A stretch of 40,506 bases of DNA, from contig VBEI01000005.1 in the NCBI GenBank assembly GCA_005882715.1, forward strand, positions 1 through 40,506, written 5' to 3'. Positions 1-9,397 of the stretch are shown in pieces. The notes beneath the pieces were generated by a model. The model had not been told where the DNA came from. It saw only the letters and a list, made by a program, of their open reading frames with translations, and made no database searches. A program made the translations under genes and the position numbers. Each line of letters starts with the position of its first letter. The first letter of the stretch is position 1. This DNA is from Chloroflexota bacterium. GTDB taxonomy: Bacteria; Chloroflexota; Dehalococcoidia; SM23-28-2; RBG-16-64-32.

Positions 1-1335
1 CTGCTGGACCAGGCTAAGGAGTCCGCGGAGACGGCTAAGTACGTTGGGCAGGCGAACAGCGTGATCAAGCAGAGGCGGCGGGCTTTGACAGCCGCAGTCG
101 AAGAAGCCGCGAATGCGCTGGGTAGCGTGGACGCCCGTTACCGCTCGCTGGGGGCTCAGCGAGAGGCTGCAGAGGCGGCGCTGGCCCGGCTTGAGGCGCA
201 AGTTTCGGCGAAGGCGGTGCAACTGCGCGGCCTGGAGATGGAGCTGACCACACTAACATCCAGCGTGGAGGCGGACGAGAAGGGCCTGCGCGAGGCGAGG
301 CAGCGGATGGAAAGCTTCGTGCAGTTCGTTCAACCCGGTGAGGAAGGCTCGCATCACCTTGAGGCAAGACAGCGCGACCTGCACTCTCAGGTGATGAGCT
401 CGCAGAACCGGCTGTTCGAGAGCGAGCGCCAGGCGCTGGAGGCGGAGGCGGAGGTGCGCCGCTGGGAGACGGAAGTGGACACCATGCGAGTGCGGATCGA
501 GGAGGACGGGCTGACATTGAGCGCGGACGGAAACATCCTTTTGGAGGACGCCAAAGAGGTAGCGGTGCCGTTCTGGCTGGCCGCCGGTCAGGAGCCGGAG
601 GAAGGCGAAGGTCCGTCCTGGGAAGGACGGCCGATGTCCGGGGGCGCACACATCGACCAGGAAGGGCTGCGCGGCCAGATCGAGAGGCTGCGAGCGCAGA
701 TCCGCAACCTCGGGCCGGTAAACGTCGAGGCCCGGGAGGATTACGAATCGCTAAGCGAGCGGCACAGCTTCCTCGCGGGGCAGTTGGAAGACCTCGCCGC
801 CGCCGAGAAGTCGTTGCACCGTGCGATTGAGGAGCTTACCACGCTGATGCGCAAGCGGTTCGAGACGACGTTCGAGAAGGTGGCGCGCGGGTTCGAGCAG
901 TATTTTAAGGCGTTCTTCGGGGGCGGGCAGGCGGAGCTAAGCCTAACAGACCCAAAAGACCCGTCGAACTCGGGGGTGGAGGTTGAGGCGCGCCCGCCGG
1001 GGAAACGAACGAAGACGCTCGCGCAGCTTTCCGGCGGGGAGAAGGCGCTCACCTCGGTGTCACTGCTGTTCGCGCTGCTCCAGGCAAACCCTTCGCCATT
1101 TTGCGTGCTGGACGAAGTAGACGCGATGCTGGACGAAGCGAACGTCGGCCGCTTCGCGTCTGCGCTGCATGAACTGGCGCAGCGGACGCAGTTCATCGTG
1201 ATCACACACAATCGCCGCACGATCGAGGTGGCCGATAGCATCTACGGAGTCTCGATGGCACCCGACGGCGCTTCGCGGGTGCTTTCGATGCGACTGGCGG
1301 ACCTGCCGGCGGGCCAGACCGTGGCGGCCAACTGA
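1..1335 (+). CDS. smc: Chromosome segregation protein SMC, C-terminal part (5' partial)
   Basis: The reading frame is open from base 1, so the gene begins outside the window; about 444 residues of a protein usually near 1,200 are present. The first two thirds are Glu/Arg/Ala-rich heptad-like coiled coil. The end is the C-terminal half of the SMC ATPase head: the ABC signature LSGGEKAL, Walker B FCVLDEVDAMLDEANV and the switch His in FIVITHNRRT. SMC dimers with ScpA/ScpB organise and segregate the chromosome. ftsY follows 1.8 kb downstream; smc next to ftsY is a familiar bacterial arrangement, here with three small genes inserted. No frameshift is seen. Identity is secure. Confidence 0.96.
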   Translation: MLDQAKESAETAKYVGQANSVIKQRRRALTAAVEEAANALGSVDARYRSLGAQREAAEAALARLEAQVSAKAVQLRGLEMELTTLTSSVEADEKGLREARQRMESFVQFVQPGEEGSHHLEARQRDLHSQVMSSQNRLFESERQALEAEAEVRRWETEVDTMRVRIEEDGLTLSADGNILLEDAKEVAVPFWLAAGQEPEEGEGPSWEGRPMSGGAHIDQEGLRGQIERLRAQIRNLGPVNVEAREDYESLSERHSFLAGQLEDLAAAEKSLHRAIEELTTLMRKRFETTFEKVARGFEQYFKAFFGGGQAELSLTDPKDPSNSGVEVEARPPGKRTKTLAQLSGGEKALTSVSLLFALLQANPSPFCVLDEVDAMLDEANVGRFASALHELAQRTQFIVITHNRRTIEVADSIYGVSMAPDGASRVLSMRLADLPAGQTVAAN

Positions 1336-1352
1336 ACATGCTCGCTTTTCGG

Positions 1353-1358
1353 TAGAAT
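1353..1358 (+). promoter_or_regulatory. Possible -10 element upstream of the small PAS gene
   Basis: TAGAAT lies about 48 nt before the ATG at 1406. Only a poor -35 candidate (CTGAAC at 1332-1337, spacing 15) is visible. It may give the genes after smc their own transcript. Weak evidence. Confidence 0.25.
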
Positions 1359-1405
1359 AGCGGTCGGACGCTCGTTGCCGCCGTCCGCTCCGGCGAGGCG
1401 AACTG

Positions 1406-1810
1406 ATGCCCCAGCAACCGATTGAACTAATCCTCACCCGTCAGTGGGCGAGCTATTTGGCTGTGCCCGTCTGGGTTATGGGCGAAAACGGACATTTGTC
1501 GTACTACAACGAGCCGGCGGAAGCGGTCCTCGGCCGGCGCTTCGATGAGGCCGGGGAGATGCCCGCCGAGGAGCTGGCGACGATCTTTCAAACGACCCGT
1601 GAGGACGGTTCTCGGCTAAATTCCGAGTCGCTTCCGATAAACATCGCACTCTTGGAACGGCGGCCGGCCCACTTGCGTCATCGCTTCCGGGGGCTAGACG
1701 GACAGTGGCGGCTTGTGGACGTGAGTGCTTTTCCGATCGAGGGTCAGGGTGGACGGCATCTCGGCGCAGTTGCAATCTTCTGGGAAGTGGAGCCGGGCAC
1801 GGAGGGCTGA
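1406..1810 (+). CDS. Small single-domain PAS protein
   Basis: A 134-residue protein that is essentially one PAS fold. It contains the N-terminal strand PVWVMGENGHLSYYNEPAEAVLG typical of PAS starts, a central segment around DGSRLNSESLPI, and a final sheet with WRLVDVSAFPIEG followed by GAVAIFWEV. No output domain or transmembrane segment is present, so it probably acts as a soluble sensor or adaptor through partner contact. ATG at 1406 is supported by GAGG at 1395-1398 with a 7-nt spacer. It sits between smc and an MBL-fold gene in the same direction. Ligand and partner cannot be inferred. Confidence 0.8.
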   Translation: MPQQPIELILTRQWASYLAVPVWVMGENGHLSYYNEPAEAVLGRRFDEAGEMPAEELATIFQTTREDGSRLNSESLPINIALLERRPAHLRHRFRGLDGQWRLVDVSAFPIEGQGGRHLGAVAIFWEVEPGTEG

Positions 1811-1828
1811 AGGGCAGGCATCGCAAGG

Positions 1829-2665
1829 ATGGACGTGACTCTGTGGGGCACAAGGGGCTCGCTGGCTTCGCCGGGACCTCAAACGGCGGGCTATGGGGGA
1901 AACACATCCTGCGTGGAAGTGAGGGGCGCAGATGGCCAGTTGCTCATACTTGATGCCGGGACAGGCATCCGACCGTTGAGCGCAACGCTGGGCGCCGAGT
2001 TGCGGCGCGTGGACATTCTGTTGACGCACCTGCATATGGACCATATACAGGGCCTCGGCTTCTTCGCCGGGCTCTACAAGCCGGACCTGGAGGTGCACGT
2101 CTGGGGCCCGCCGTCCACGACGCTGCACCTGCGCGACCGGCTCGCCCGCTACCTTTCGCCGCCTTTGTTCCCTGTGCAGATGCGTGACCTTCCGAGCCGG
2201 TTGATGTTACACGACGTCCCGCTAAGCGATTTTGAAATCGAGGCGATGGGTATCAAGGCAAGCTTGGTTTGCCATCCAGGCCCCACTGTTGGCTATAGGA
2301 TCAGTGAGAACGGGAAGGCGGTGGTTTACCTTCCCGATCACGAGCCGGCGCTCGGTGCGCGCCGTTTTCCGGGCGATGCGAACTGGACCTCGGGCTTTGA
2401 GCTCGCGGAAGAGGCAGACCTACTAATCCATGATGCGCAGTACACTCCCGAGGAGTATGCCGAGCATATCGGTTGGGGACATAGCTCACTGCCACAAGCC
2501 CTGGCGTTCGCGGCTAAAGCGGCAGCGCAAGAGGTCGTGACATTTCATCACGACCCCCAGCACAACGATGCGATGCTAGATAGGATGGTCGAACAGGCGA
2601 GAAGGGCCGTTAAGTTGCCGTTCACGCTCGTGGGCGGGACAGAGGGCGCGACGTTCGCGCTTTAG
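1829..2665 (+). CDS. MBL-fold metal-dependent hydrolase
   Basis: 278 residues of the metallo-beta-lactamase fold. The metal motif is HLHMDH at about residues 67-72. Downstream are the His of VCHPGPTVGY, the Asp of HDAQYTPEEY and the His of TFHHDPQHND, which complete the expected binuclear centre. The N-terminal MDVTLWGTRGSLASPGPQTAGYGGNTSC resembles the phosphoribosyl cyclic phosphodiesterase (PhnP)/RNase Z-like branch, in which a WGTRGS start is common. Substrate is unknown; a phosphodiester is a reasonable guess. It starts 18 nt after the PAS gene and ends 36 nt before a receiver-like gene, so the three may be cotranscribed. Confidence 0.88.
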   Translation: MDVTLWGTRGSLASPGPQTAGYGGNTSCVEVRGADGQLLILDAGTGIRPLSATLGAELRRVDILLTHLHMDHIQGLGFFAGLYKPDLEVHVWGPPSTTLHLRDRLARYLSPPLFPVQMRDLPSRLMLHDVPLSDFEIEAMGIKASLVCHPGPTVGYRISENGKAVVYLPDHEPALGARRFPGDANWTSGFELAEEADLLIHDAQYTPEEYAEHIGWGHSSLPQALAFAAKAAAQEVVTFHHDPQHNDAMLDRMVEQARRAVKLPFTLVGGTEGATFAL

Positions 2666-2701
2666 TCGCCCCGCGTTCACCGACCGGATGGAGTAAGGGT
2701 C

Positions 2702-3049
2702 ATGATCGTGGCGGTCGTCGATGATCTTATGGTCGGCGTGCGCATTGAAGAGGCGGCCAAGGCTATCGGAGCGAGGGCAGAGGCGGTCTCTTCGTACGAG
2801 GAGGCCAGGCAAAGCCTGCGCTCAGGGGTAGTGGAGAGTCTGGTCGTCGATCTGGCGATTTCCGGGCTTGATCTTGATAAGCTCGTCCGAGAGGCGCGCC
2901 AGGCGCGGGCCTGGCTAATCGCTTTCTATCCGCATGTAAATGTAGAGCTGCGACGTGCGGCCAAGCGAGCGGGGGTCGAGCGAATATATCCGCGCAGCCG
3001 GTTCTTACGCGATTTGCCGAATATTCTGCGAGAACGTTTAGATAAGTAG
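2702..3049 (+). CDS. Degenerate response-regulator receiver protein
   Basis: A 115-residue stand-alone protein resembling a CheY receiver. It has an acidic pair (VVDD) after strand 1 and a possible phosphoacceptor Asp in LVVDLAI. The usual Ser/Thr after strand 4 is not evident (segment WLIAFYPHVN), and the conserved Lys of strand 5 appears to be Arg (VERIYPRSRF). It may be a pseudo-receiver working by protein contact instead of phosphorylation. AAGGG just before the ATG can act as ribosome-binding site. It is the last gene before ftsY. Confidence 0.7.
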   Translation: MIVAVVDDLMVGVRIEEAAKAIGARAEAVSSYEEARQSLRSGVVESLVVDLAISGLDLDKLVREARQARAWLIAFYPHVNVELRRAAKRAGVERIYPRSRFLRDLPNILRERLDK

Positions 3050-3093
3050 CAGATGTTGCCCCGTGCAGGACGCTGCCAATATCATCGAGACTA

Positions 3094-4143
3094 ATGGTCA
3101 GGCTATTCAGGCGAAAGAAGGACGAAGAACCGATCGGCGCAGAGGAAGACGCCGCTGGGGTTACGGCCGTAACCGAGGGGCCAGTACCGCCGCCCGAGGC
3201 GACGGCGCCGGAAGACGAAGCCGCGCCCGTCGATCAGGCAGTCGAGCGTACGCGGCGAACGTGGTTCAGCCGCATAGGAGGGATGTTCCGTCGCGGCTTG
3301 AACGAGGAGTTATGGGAAGAGCTGGAAGAGACCCTTGTCGCAGCGGATACCGGGGTGACGACTACGATTAAGGTCATCGATGATCTGCGGGAGCGTGTCA
3401 AGCAAGAGTCGATTCGGGATCCGGAGCAGGCCCTTGGCGTTCTGAAGGAAGACCTAATCGCGACGCTGGAAGTGGACACCGGCCGGGGTCAGATATGGCA
3501 CTCAAATGGGCATCGGCAGACGTTGCCCAGGCCGGCGATTATCCTGGTGGTGGGAGTGAACGGGACGGGGAAGACGACGAGCATCGGCAAGCTGGCGCAC
3601 GCTTACAGATCCCAGGGGAAGAAGTTGGTATTAGCCGCGGCGGATACCTTCAGGGCGGCGGCGATCGAGCAGCTGAAGGAGTGGGGACAGCGGACGGGCG
3701 TCGACGTGGTGGCACATAAGCAGGGCGCGGACCCGGGCGCGGTCGTCTTCGACGCGCTGTCTGCGGCGGAAAGCCGGGGCGCGGACGTGTTAATCATCGA
3801 CACCGCGGGAAGGCTGCACACAAAGGCGCACCTGATGGAAGAGCTGATGAAGGTGAACCGCGTTATCCAGCGCAAGTACCCGGAGGCGCCCCACGAGGTA
3901 TTGCTAGTCCTTGACGCGACGACAGGCCAGAACGCGATGCACCAGGCGAAGTACTTCACCGAAGCGGTCGGCGTAACCGGCGTCGTACTGGCAAAGCTCG
4001 ACGGGACGGCGAAAGGCGGCGTCATCTTCTCGATATGCGACCAACTCAGGGTGCCGGTGCGCTTCGTGGGTACGGGCGAGCGGCCACAGGACCTGGCGCC
4101 GTTCGAGCCGCGCGAGTTCGTCGAGGCGTTGTTCGCCTCGTAA
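3094..4143 (+). CDS. ftsY: Signal recognition particle receptor FtsY
   Basis: 349 residues with an acidic N-terminal A-region (about 1-60) followed by the NG domain of SRP GTPases. Motifs in order: GVNGTGKTTSIGKLA (P-loop), DTFRAAAIEQL, DTAGRLHTKAHLMEEL (G3) and LAKLDGTAKGG (G4), ending in a conserved GERPQDLAPFEPREFVEALF tail. FtsY docks ribosome-SRP complexes at the membrane by GTP-dependent pairing with Ffh. Length and ending are complete. It closes the smc-ftsY block; the next gene is 228 nt away. Confidence 0.97.
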   Translation: MVRLFRRKKDEEPIGAEEDAAGVTAVTEGPVPPPEATAPEDEAAPVDQAVERTRRTWFSRIGGMFRRGLNEELWEELEETLVAADTGVTTTIKVIDDLRERVKQESIRDPEQALGVLKEDLIATLEVDTGRGQIWHSNGHRQTLPRPAIILVVGVNGTGKTTSIGKLAHAYRSQGKKLVLAAADTFRAAAIEQLKEWGQRTGVDVVAHKQGADPGAVVFDALSAAESRGADVLIIDTAGRLHTKAHLMEELMKVNRVIQRKYPEAPHEVLLVLDATTGQNAMHQAKYFTEAVGVTGVVLAKLDGTAKGGVIFSICDQLRVPVRFVGTGERPQDLAPFEPREFVEALFAS

Positions 4144-4371
4144 GCGGACATCCCGTCGTTTTTGTCCTCAAGGGCGCCCCCATCCAATGGCCTCGCCCGC
4201 GCTCGCCCGAAGTGGGGAGCTGGGGGCCATCCCCAGACCCCGGTCTGACAGCCATCGAATTGTTATTGGGAAGCACGCCTTTTAGGGCGCCTGGGTGTAC
4301 CCCCGCTCGTGAAGAACGCCTGGCCGGCCCACGTCCAAGCCCGATAGTCGAGCTTCCGCTAGACTGACAGA

Positions 4372-6123
4372 GTGCAAGACGCGCCTGAGCGTGACATAAC
4401 GACTACACCCGCGGCGCCGGCCGTACACGCGGAAGGGCCCAACGCTCAGGTCAGAGCAGGGATTACCCTCAGCGTGGAAACGTTCATCTGGACAGGTCTT
4501 GTGCTGGCAGCGGGCGCGCTCCGGCTCCCACACCTGGGTAGGCCTCCGCTCACCGTGGACGAAGGGCTGCGTGCCTTCGATGCGACGCGGGTGGCCGGTG
4601 GGGATGTGCCCCAAACGTGGCGAGGCGATCTCTCGGAAGCGGCGACCTCGTACCTGTTCCGTATCTTTGGTGAGACGGACCTGCTTGTGCGGCTCCTACC
4701 GGCGCTTGCGGGTGTGGCGATGATCGGGCTCCTTTGGTTGGCAAGGCCGTATGCGGGGCGAGTTGGAACACTCCTAGCGGCGGGGCTACTAGCATTCTCG
4801 CCGATGTTGGTCATCTATTCGCGGTCAGGAACGGAGTTTAGCCTCGGGACATTGGTGGCCGGTCTGATCATGATTTCGCTGTTCGCCTACCTCCAGAACC
4901 CGAGGTCCGGGCTCGCCTTTCCGCTCATCTTTGGGCTGGCGCTGGCGCCGCTTACCGATGCGGTAGCGATGCTCGCCGCGCTGGCCGCACTCGTCTTCCT
5001 GGCGGTGGAGGCAGTGTTCTCCTCAAACAGCGACGTCAGGCACGCCTGGCAGACGTTCAGGCGGAGTCCGCTGCAGTGGGTGACGGCGCTTCTGATCGTC
5101 GCGGCGGCCCTTCAGTTCGGGATTACGCGTTTTGGTACTTCGCTGGAGGGGCTGGACTTGCCCGGGCTGAGGCTTTTCTGGGAGATGTTCGACATGCCGC
5201 GGGACTCGCGGCCGCCGGAGTACCATTTCGCGCTGTTGTTAGCCTACGATTGGCCGCTTCTGCTCGGGGGAACGGCCGGGTTTGTGTTCGTTGCGGTAAA
5301 GTTCTTGCGACAACCGAGGAAAACCACGGCGTTCGAGCGATTTCTGCTGCTCTGGACACTGGCGGCGGCATTCGCGCTGGCGCTTACGACGAGGCGAGAG
5401 GCTGGGCAGCTGCTGATGCTGCTGCTGCCGCTAGGGCTGCTGGCCGGGAGGCTAGCGGAGGAAATCGCGGCGCGGGCCGATTGGGCGGCCACATGCCGCT
5501 GGTGGCCGGCGGGCGCGGCGGTCGCCGCGGCTGCGGCCGCTGCTGCTGTACTCATGACGAAGTGGTCGTCCGGTAACGCGGATACAACAGAGCGGCTGAC
5601 CTTCCTTGCAGCCGTGGTCATCGGCGTGGCGCTAGTCGCTCTCGTCGCTATGAGGGCGCGGGCTGGGGCGATGCCGGCCGTGGCCGTGGTGGTTGCGCTC
5701 GCGGCGACCGTATTTGTCGCCCACTCGTCTCTCGCGGTCGCGTTCTCGGGTGGGACGGAGTTCGCGGTGGACCTTCGGCTCGCGCCTCGCGCAGATCAGC
5801 TGCGTGAGACGGTCGACAAGCTGGCGCGCGAACGGGGCGGAACGATTGTTGTCGACTCAGATCTGAGCGACGAACTCGGGTGGACGTTACGGGACTCGCC
5901 GGTGGTCTTCGGCGGACCGACCAATCGCGCTTCGGCGGTGGTCTCGAGGCCCAATGCAAACCCGGCGGGGTTCGTTGCGAGGGAGGAGGTCTGGCGAGTA
6001 GCCGAGGGTTGGTACCCGGACGAGGTGCTGGCGCCGCGCCGAATGTGGCGCTGGGTGTTGTACCGGGAGCCGTACTCGGACGTGAACGCCTTGGACGTGC
6101 GTATATTCGTCAGGACGATCTAG
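4372..6123 (+). CDS. GT-C family membrane glycosyltransferase (ArnT/PMT-like)
   Basis: 583 residues, mostly hydrophobic with roughly 11-13 predicted membrane segments. The first extracytoplasmic loop carries an acidic pair in PPLTVDEGLRAFD, matching the catalytic or metal-binding loop of dolichyl/undecaprenyl-phosphate-sugar dependent GT-C enzymes. An Ala-rich membrane stretch lies near residues 375-395, and a soluble C-terminal domain (about 465-583) follows. It probably transfers a lipid-linked sugar outside the membrane; donor and acceptor are unknown. The start is GTG at 4372. It is followed 68 nt later by the related Agl23-type gene, suggesting joint function in surface glycosylation. 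Confidence 0.82.
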   Translation: MQDAPERDITTTPAAPAVHAEGPNAQVRAGITLSVETFIWTGLVLAAGALRLPHLGRPPLTVDEGLRAFDATRVAGGDVPQTWRGDLSEAATSYLFRIFGETDLLVRLLPALAGVAMIGLLWLARPYAGRVGTLLAAGLLAFSPMLVIYSRSGTEFSLGTLVAGLIMISLFAYLQNPRSGLAFPLIFGLALAPLTDAVAMLAALAALVFLAVEAVFSSNSDVRHAWQTFRRSPLQWVTALLIVAAALQFGITRFGTSLEGLDLPGLRLFWEMFDMPRDSRPPEYHFALLLAYDWPLLLGGTAGFVFVAVKFLRQPRKTTAFERFLLLWTLAAAFALALTTRREAGQLLMLLLPLGLLAGRLAEEIAARADWAATCRWWPAGAAVAAAAAAAAVLMTKWSSGNADTTERLTFLAAVVIGVALVALVAMRARAGAMPAVAVVVALAATVFVAHSSLAVAFSGGTEFAVDLRLAPRADQLRETVDKLARERGGTIVVDSDLSDELGWTLRDSPVVFGGPTNRASAVVSRPNANPAGFVAREEVWRVAEGWYPDEVLAPRRMWRWVLYREPYSDVNALDVRIFVRTI

Positions 6124-6191
6124 AGGCAAACGCGCCGAGCGGACAAGCCAAGGGCAAGAGGTAATGAACTTTGGAGCGACGGGGCTGAAGA

Positions 6192-9100
6192 ATGAGTGAA
6201 CTCGTGCGACCGCTGCCGTTAGGAACGACCGCCGCAAGAACGCGCGACACATTCAGCACGCTAACCTTGCGACTCCCGTTGACCTGGGAGGCGGCGGCTT
6301 ACGGCGTGCTGATCGCGTGCGCTTTCGGGTTCCGGTTGTGGGACCTTGGGTCAAGGGCGATGCACCATGACGAGAGCCTTCACTCGTACTACGCCTACCA
6401 GATTCTTCAGGGGCACGGCTACGAGCACAGCCCCGTGCTGCACGGGCCGTTCCAGTTTTTCGGGACGGCATTGACGTTCTTCTTGACCGGCGGCGCGTCG
6501 GATACCTCGGCACGCATCCTGCCGGCGCTATTCGGCGGCGTCCTCGTGCTGCTGCCTCTGCTGTTCCGAAGCCGGCTCGGCCGACTAGGAGCGCTAGTGA
6601 CGGCTACGTTGATCGCCTTCTCGCCGACACTGATGTATTACAGCCGCTTCGCACGCGAGGACATCTACGCGGCCGTCTTCACGCTGGGGATCGTCATCTG
6701 CGTCTGGCGCTACATCGATGAGGAGAAGCCGCATTACCTCTACATCTCGGCCGCGCTGCTGGCGCTGAGCTTTGCCACCAAGGAGACGACGTTCGTCTTC
6801 ACGGCCATAATGCTGATTTTCCTCGACCTGTGGGCGGCATTGGAATTCGCCGGTCAGGCACGCGGGAGAGGATCGAGGATGGCGCGCGGGTCAGCCTTCC
6901 TGGGATACGCGCCGTTCGCTTGGGCGATCGCGGCGCTGTGGCCGTTCATCGGAGGAATCCGCAAACGGCTGGGGCTCCAGGAGCGGCATCCAGCCGTGGA
7001 TGTCCTGGTGATCATGGGCACGCTGGCGGGGCCGCAGTTCGCGGCCGCTGTGAAGGTCCCGCTGGAAGGTGCCGGAATGGAGATTAGTCCGGGGGCCGAC
7101 GAGCGTGCGCTGGCGATCCCGGTCGTGCTCGCGCTTGTAGCCGCGAGCGTGCTCGTGGGGCTGGCTTGGGACCGGCGAGTGTGGTTGACGGCGGCCCTCT
7201 GTTTTTGGGCGCCGTATGCCCTGCTCTTCACGGCGTTTCTTACCGACATCGACGGATTCGGCGGCGGCATCTGGCAATCTCTCGACTACTGGATCGGCCA
7301 GCACGGGGCGCAGCGCGGCGACCAGCCGGAGTTTTATTACTTGATGTTCTGGCCGGCGTATGAGTACCTGGCGCTTGCGCTCGCGGGACCGGCTCTCCTG
7401 TATTACTCGCTGCGCGGCGGGCCAGGCTCCTGGCTTCTGACGGTAATCACGGTGGTTGCTTTATTGTCTGCGTTCGGAGCGGACAGCTTCGCCGACGACA
7501 CGGCGGTTGAGGTCGCCCAATGCCTTGCGCTGGCTCTGGCGGCGGTGACGCTGTTTCTCGCGGTGAAAGGCGACATTTTCGAGCGCTTTCTAGTGTTCTG
7601 GACCGTAACGAGTCTCGTCGCCTACTCGCTCGTGGGAGAGAAGATGCCCTGGCTGACGGTCCACACGACTCTTCCGCTCGTAATCCTGGCGGGCTATAGC
7701 GCCGGGCGCTTCTTCTCGTGGCTGGTGGCGAGACGGAAAGCAGACGGAGGCGCGCAACGAAGCCGCTTCAGGCCCGGGCGGGCAGTGGCGATCGCGGTGG
7801 CAGCGCCAATCGCCGTCCTCGGGGTACTAAGCATGCGCACCGCCATCCTGGCGACCTACGACCACGGGGACGTGCCGCGCGAGTTCTTGTTCTATACGCA
7901 GACATCGCCTGACGTGCCAGACGTTGTGGAGCGCGTCGACCGCATCGCCGAATCCTCGGGAAGAGGGAAGGGCCTGCGCATTCAGGTCGATCGGACGGAC
8001 CCTTGGCCGTGGGCCTGGTACTTCCGTGACTACGACGTGAGTTTCGATGAGATGGGGGCGGAGTTCCGGCCGGAAGCGGATTCAGTACTGCTTCTTTCAG
8101 CTCCGAACGAGACGTACTCCAGCGCATACATCGACAGCTATCAGCCGTCGCAGCCGTACACACTACGCTGGTGGTTCCCGGAGGACTACCGAGGCATCGG
8201 CGAGAAGAAAGACCTGGCGGAAGGCATCGCTGATTTCGCGTCGAGCCTCAAGGCCGGCCATACTTGGGAGCGCTGGTGGGGCTTCTGGTTTCACCGCGAT
8301 ATCTTGCCGCAAGGTGGAGTGGAGGGCCGGCTGTTTGTGCCGTTGGAGTTCGAGGCGGTCGATCCCGGACCGTCATCATCCACGCCTGTGGGCCGAGGCG
8401 AAACCGCGACACGGCCGGCGGCGGACCTGGAGGGACGCTACATCATCGGGCGGCTCGGTGCGGAGCCGGGGCAGATGGACCTGCCGCTGGGGGTGGCGCT
8501 CGACGCTGGCGGCAATATCTACGTCGTCGATAGCGGCAACTCTCGGATCCAGAAATTCGATCCCCGCGGGAGGCCTTTAGCGGCAGTGGGCTCGGCGGGC
8601 TCGGCGCCCGGCCAGTTCAACCAGCCTTCCGATATCGCGGTCGACGCCGCCGGGAACGTTTATGTAGCCGACACATGGAACCACCGGATCCAAAAATTCG
8701 GCGCGGACCTGACACCTATCTTGGTTTGGGGGCAGGCGACAGGCGATCTAATCAACCCCGCGCCGGACAAGTTCTGGGGCCCGCGGGGGATCGCGATTGA
8801 CCACCAGGGCGACATCCTAGTAGCCGATACGGGCACCAACCGCATCCGCAGGTACACTCCAGACGGGACGCACCTTGGCGACTTCGGGCGGCGCGGCAAG
8901 GAGGCGGGGGAGTTCGATGAGCCGACGGGAATCGCGGTTGGCCCGGACGGGTCGATCTACGTGGCGGAAGGAGGCAACGCGCGCATTCAGAAGTTCGACG
9001 CCTCGGGGAAGTTCATTGCAGCGTGGCCGATCGAGGACTGGGGCGAGCGGAGCCTGCGCAACAAGCCGCGCATCGAGGCCCTGCCTGACGGCCGCCTGAT

Positions 9101-9302
9101 CGCGACCGACGCGCCGCATGCGCGGCTACTGTTGATCGGCAAAGACGGGCATGTGACGGCGCGGTTGGGCACGGTGGTGGAGGTGCCGCTGTTCTCGCCG
9201 GAGGGGGTGGCCTTCGACCCGGAGCATGGGTTTGTCTACGTGACGGACGGGCTGGCGGGGCACATACGGCGCTTCCCGTTCACTGACTTTGCGCTGCGTT
9301 AG
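6192..9302 (+). CDS. Agl23/TIGR03663-type GT-C glycosyltransferase fused to an NHL-repeat propeller
   Basis: 1036 residues. The N-terminal part (about 1-560) is a polytopic GT-C domain with the acidic loop MHHDESLHSYYAYQ, then HGPFQFF, YYSRFAREDIY and FATKETTF, motifs recognisable from the TIGR03663 'flippase activity-associated Agl23' family of archaea and Chloroflexota. A soluble domain follows (about 560-740). Residues about 745-1036 are roughly six NHL blades, each with the pattern GVALDAGGNIYVVDSGNSRI/IQKF, predicting a closed beta-propeller outside the cell. The protein may bind and modify a glycan or protein at the surface. No frameshift across 3.1 kb. The exact substrate is unknown. 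Confidence 0.87.
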   Translation: MSELVRPLPLGTTAARTRDTFSTLTLRLPLTWEAAAYGVLIACAFGFRLWDLGSRAMHHDESLHSYYAYQILQGHGYEHSPVLHGPFQFFGTALTFFLTGGASDTSARILPALFGGVLVLLPLLFRSRLGRLGALVTATLIAFSPTLMYYSRFAREDIYAAVFTLGIVICVWRYIDEEKPHYLYISAALLALSFATKETTFVFTAIMLIFLDLWAALEFAGQARGRGSRMARGSAFLGYAPFAWAIAALWPFIGGIRKRLGLQERHPAVDVLVIMGTLAGPQFAAAVKVPLEGAGMEISPGADERALAIPVVLALVAASVLVGLAWDRRVWLTAALCFWAPYALLFTAFLTDIDGFGGGIWQSLDYWIGQHGAQRGDQPEFYYLMFWPAYEYLALALAGPALLYYSLRGGPGSWLLTVITVVALLSAFGADSFADDTAVEVAQCLALALAAVTLFLAVKGDIFERFLVFWTVTSLVAYSLVGEKMPWLTVHTTLPLVILAGYSAGRFFSWLVARRKADGGAQRSRFRPGRAVAIAVAAPIAVLGVLSMRTAILATYDHGDVPREFLFYTQTSPDVPDVVERVDRIAESSGRGKGLRIQVDRTDPWPWAWYFRDYDVSFDEMGAEFRPEADSVLLLSAPNETYSSAYIDSYQPSQPYTLRWWFPEDYRGIGEKKDLAEGIADFASSLKAGHTWERWWGFWFHRDILPQGGVEGRLFVPLEFEAVDPGPSSSTPVGRGETATRPAADLEGRYIIGRLGAEPGQMDLPLGVALDAGGNIYVVDSGNSRIQKFDPRGRPLAAVGSAGSAPGQFNQPSDIAVDAAGNVYVADTWNHRIQKFGADLTPILVWGQATGDLINPAPDKFWGPRGIAIDHQGDILVADTGTNRIRRYTPDGTHLGDFGRRGKEAGEFDEPTGIAVGPDGSIYVAEGGNARIQKFDASGKFIAAWPIEDWGERSLRNKPRIEALPDGRLIATDAPHARLLLIGKDGHVTARLGTVVEVPLFSPEGVAFDPEHGFVYVTDGLAGHIRRFPFTDFALR

Positions 9303-9379
9303 TCTGCGCGCTTTTCGGTGGCTGCGTCTCCAAACACTGTCTTGTATGCTATGTGAGAATTGGCACAATCGTCCGTTCT

Positions 9380-9385
9380 TAGAAT
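9380..9385 (+). promoter_or_regulatory. Possible -10 element for the nuoE/nuoF-like pair
   Basis: TAGAAT ends 12 nt before the ATG at 9398, which has no clear Shine-Dalgarno sequence. If used, the transcript would be nearly leaderless. A TTGGCA at 9360-9365 is too close (14 nt) for a standard -35. Weak. Confidence 0.3.
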
Positions 9386-9397
9386 GGCAGCAAGCGC

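Noticed and set aside
4360-4372. TAGACT just before the GTG of the first glycosyltransferase gene as a leaderless promoter
   Set aside because: No -35 at any usual spacing and the sequence is not otherwise promoter-like; chance match cannot be excluded.
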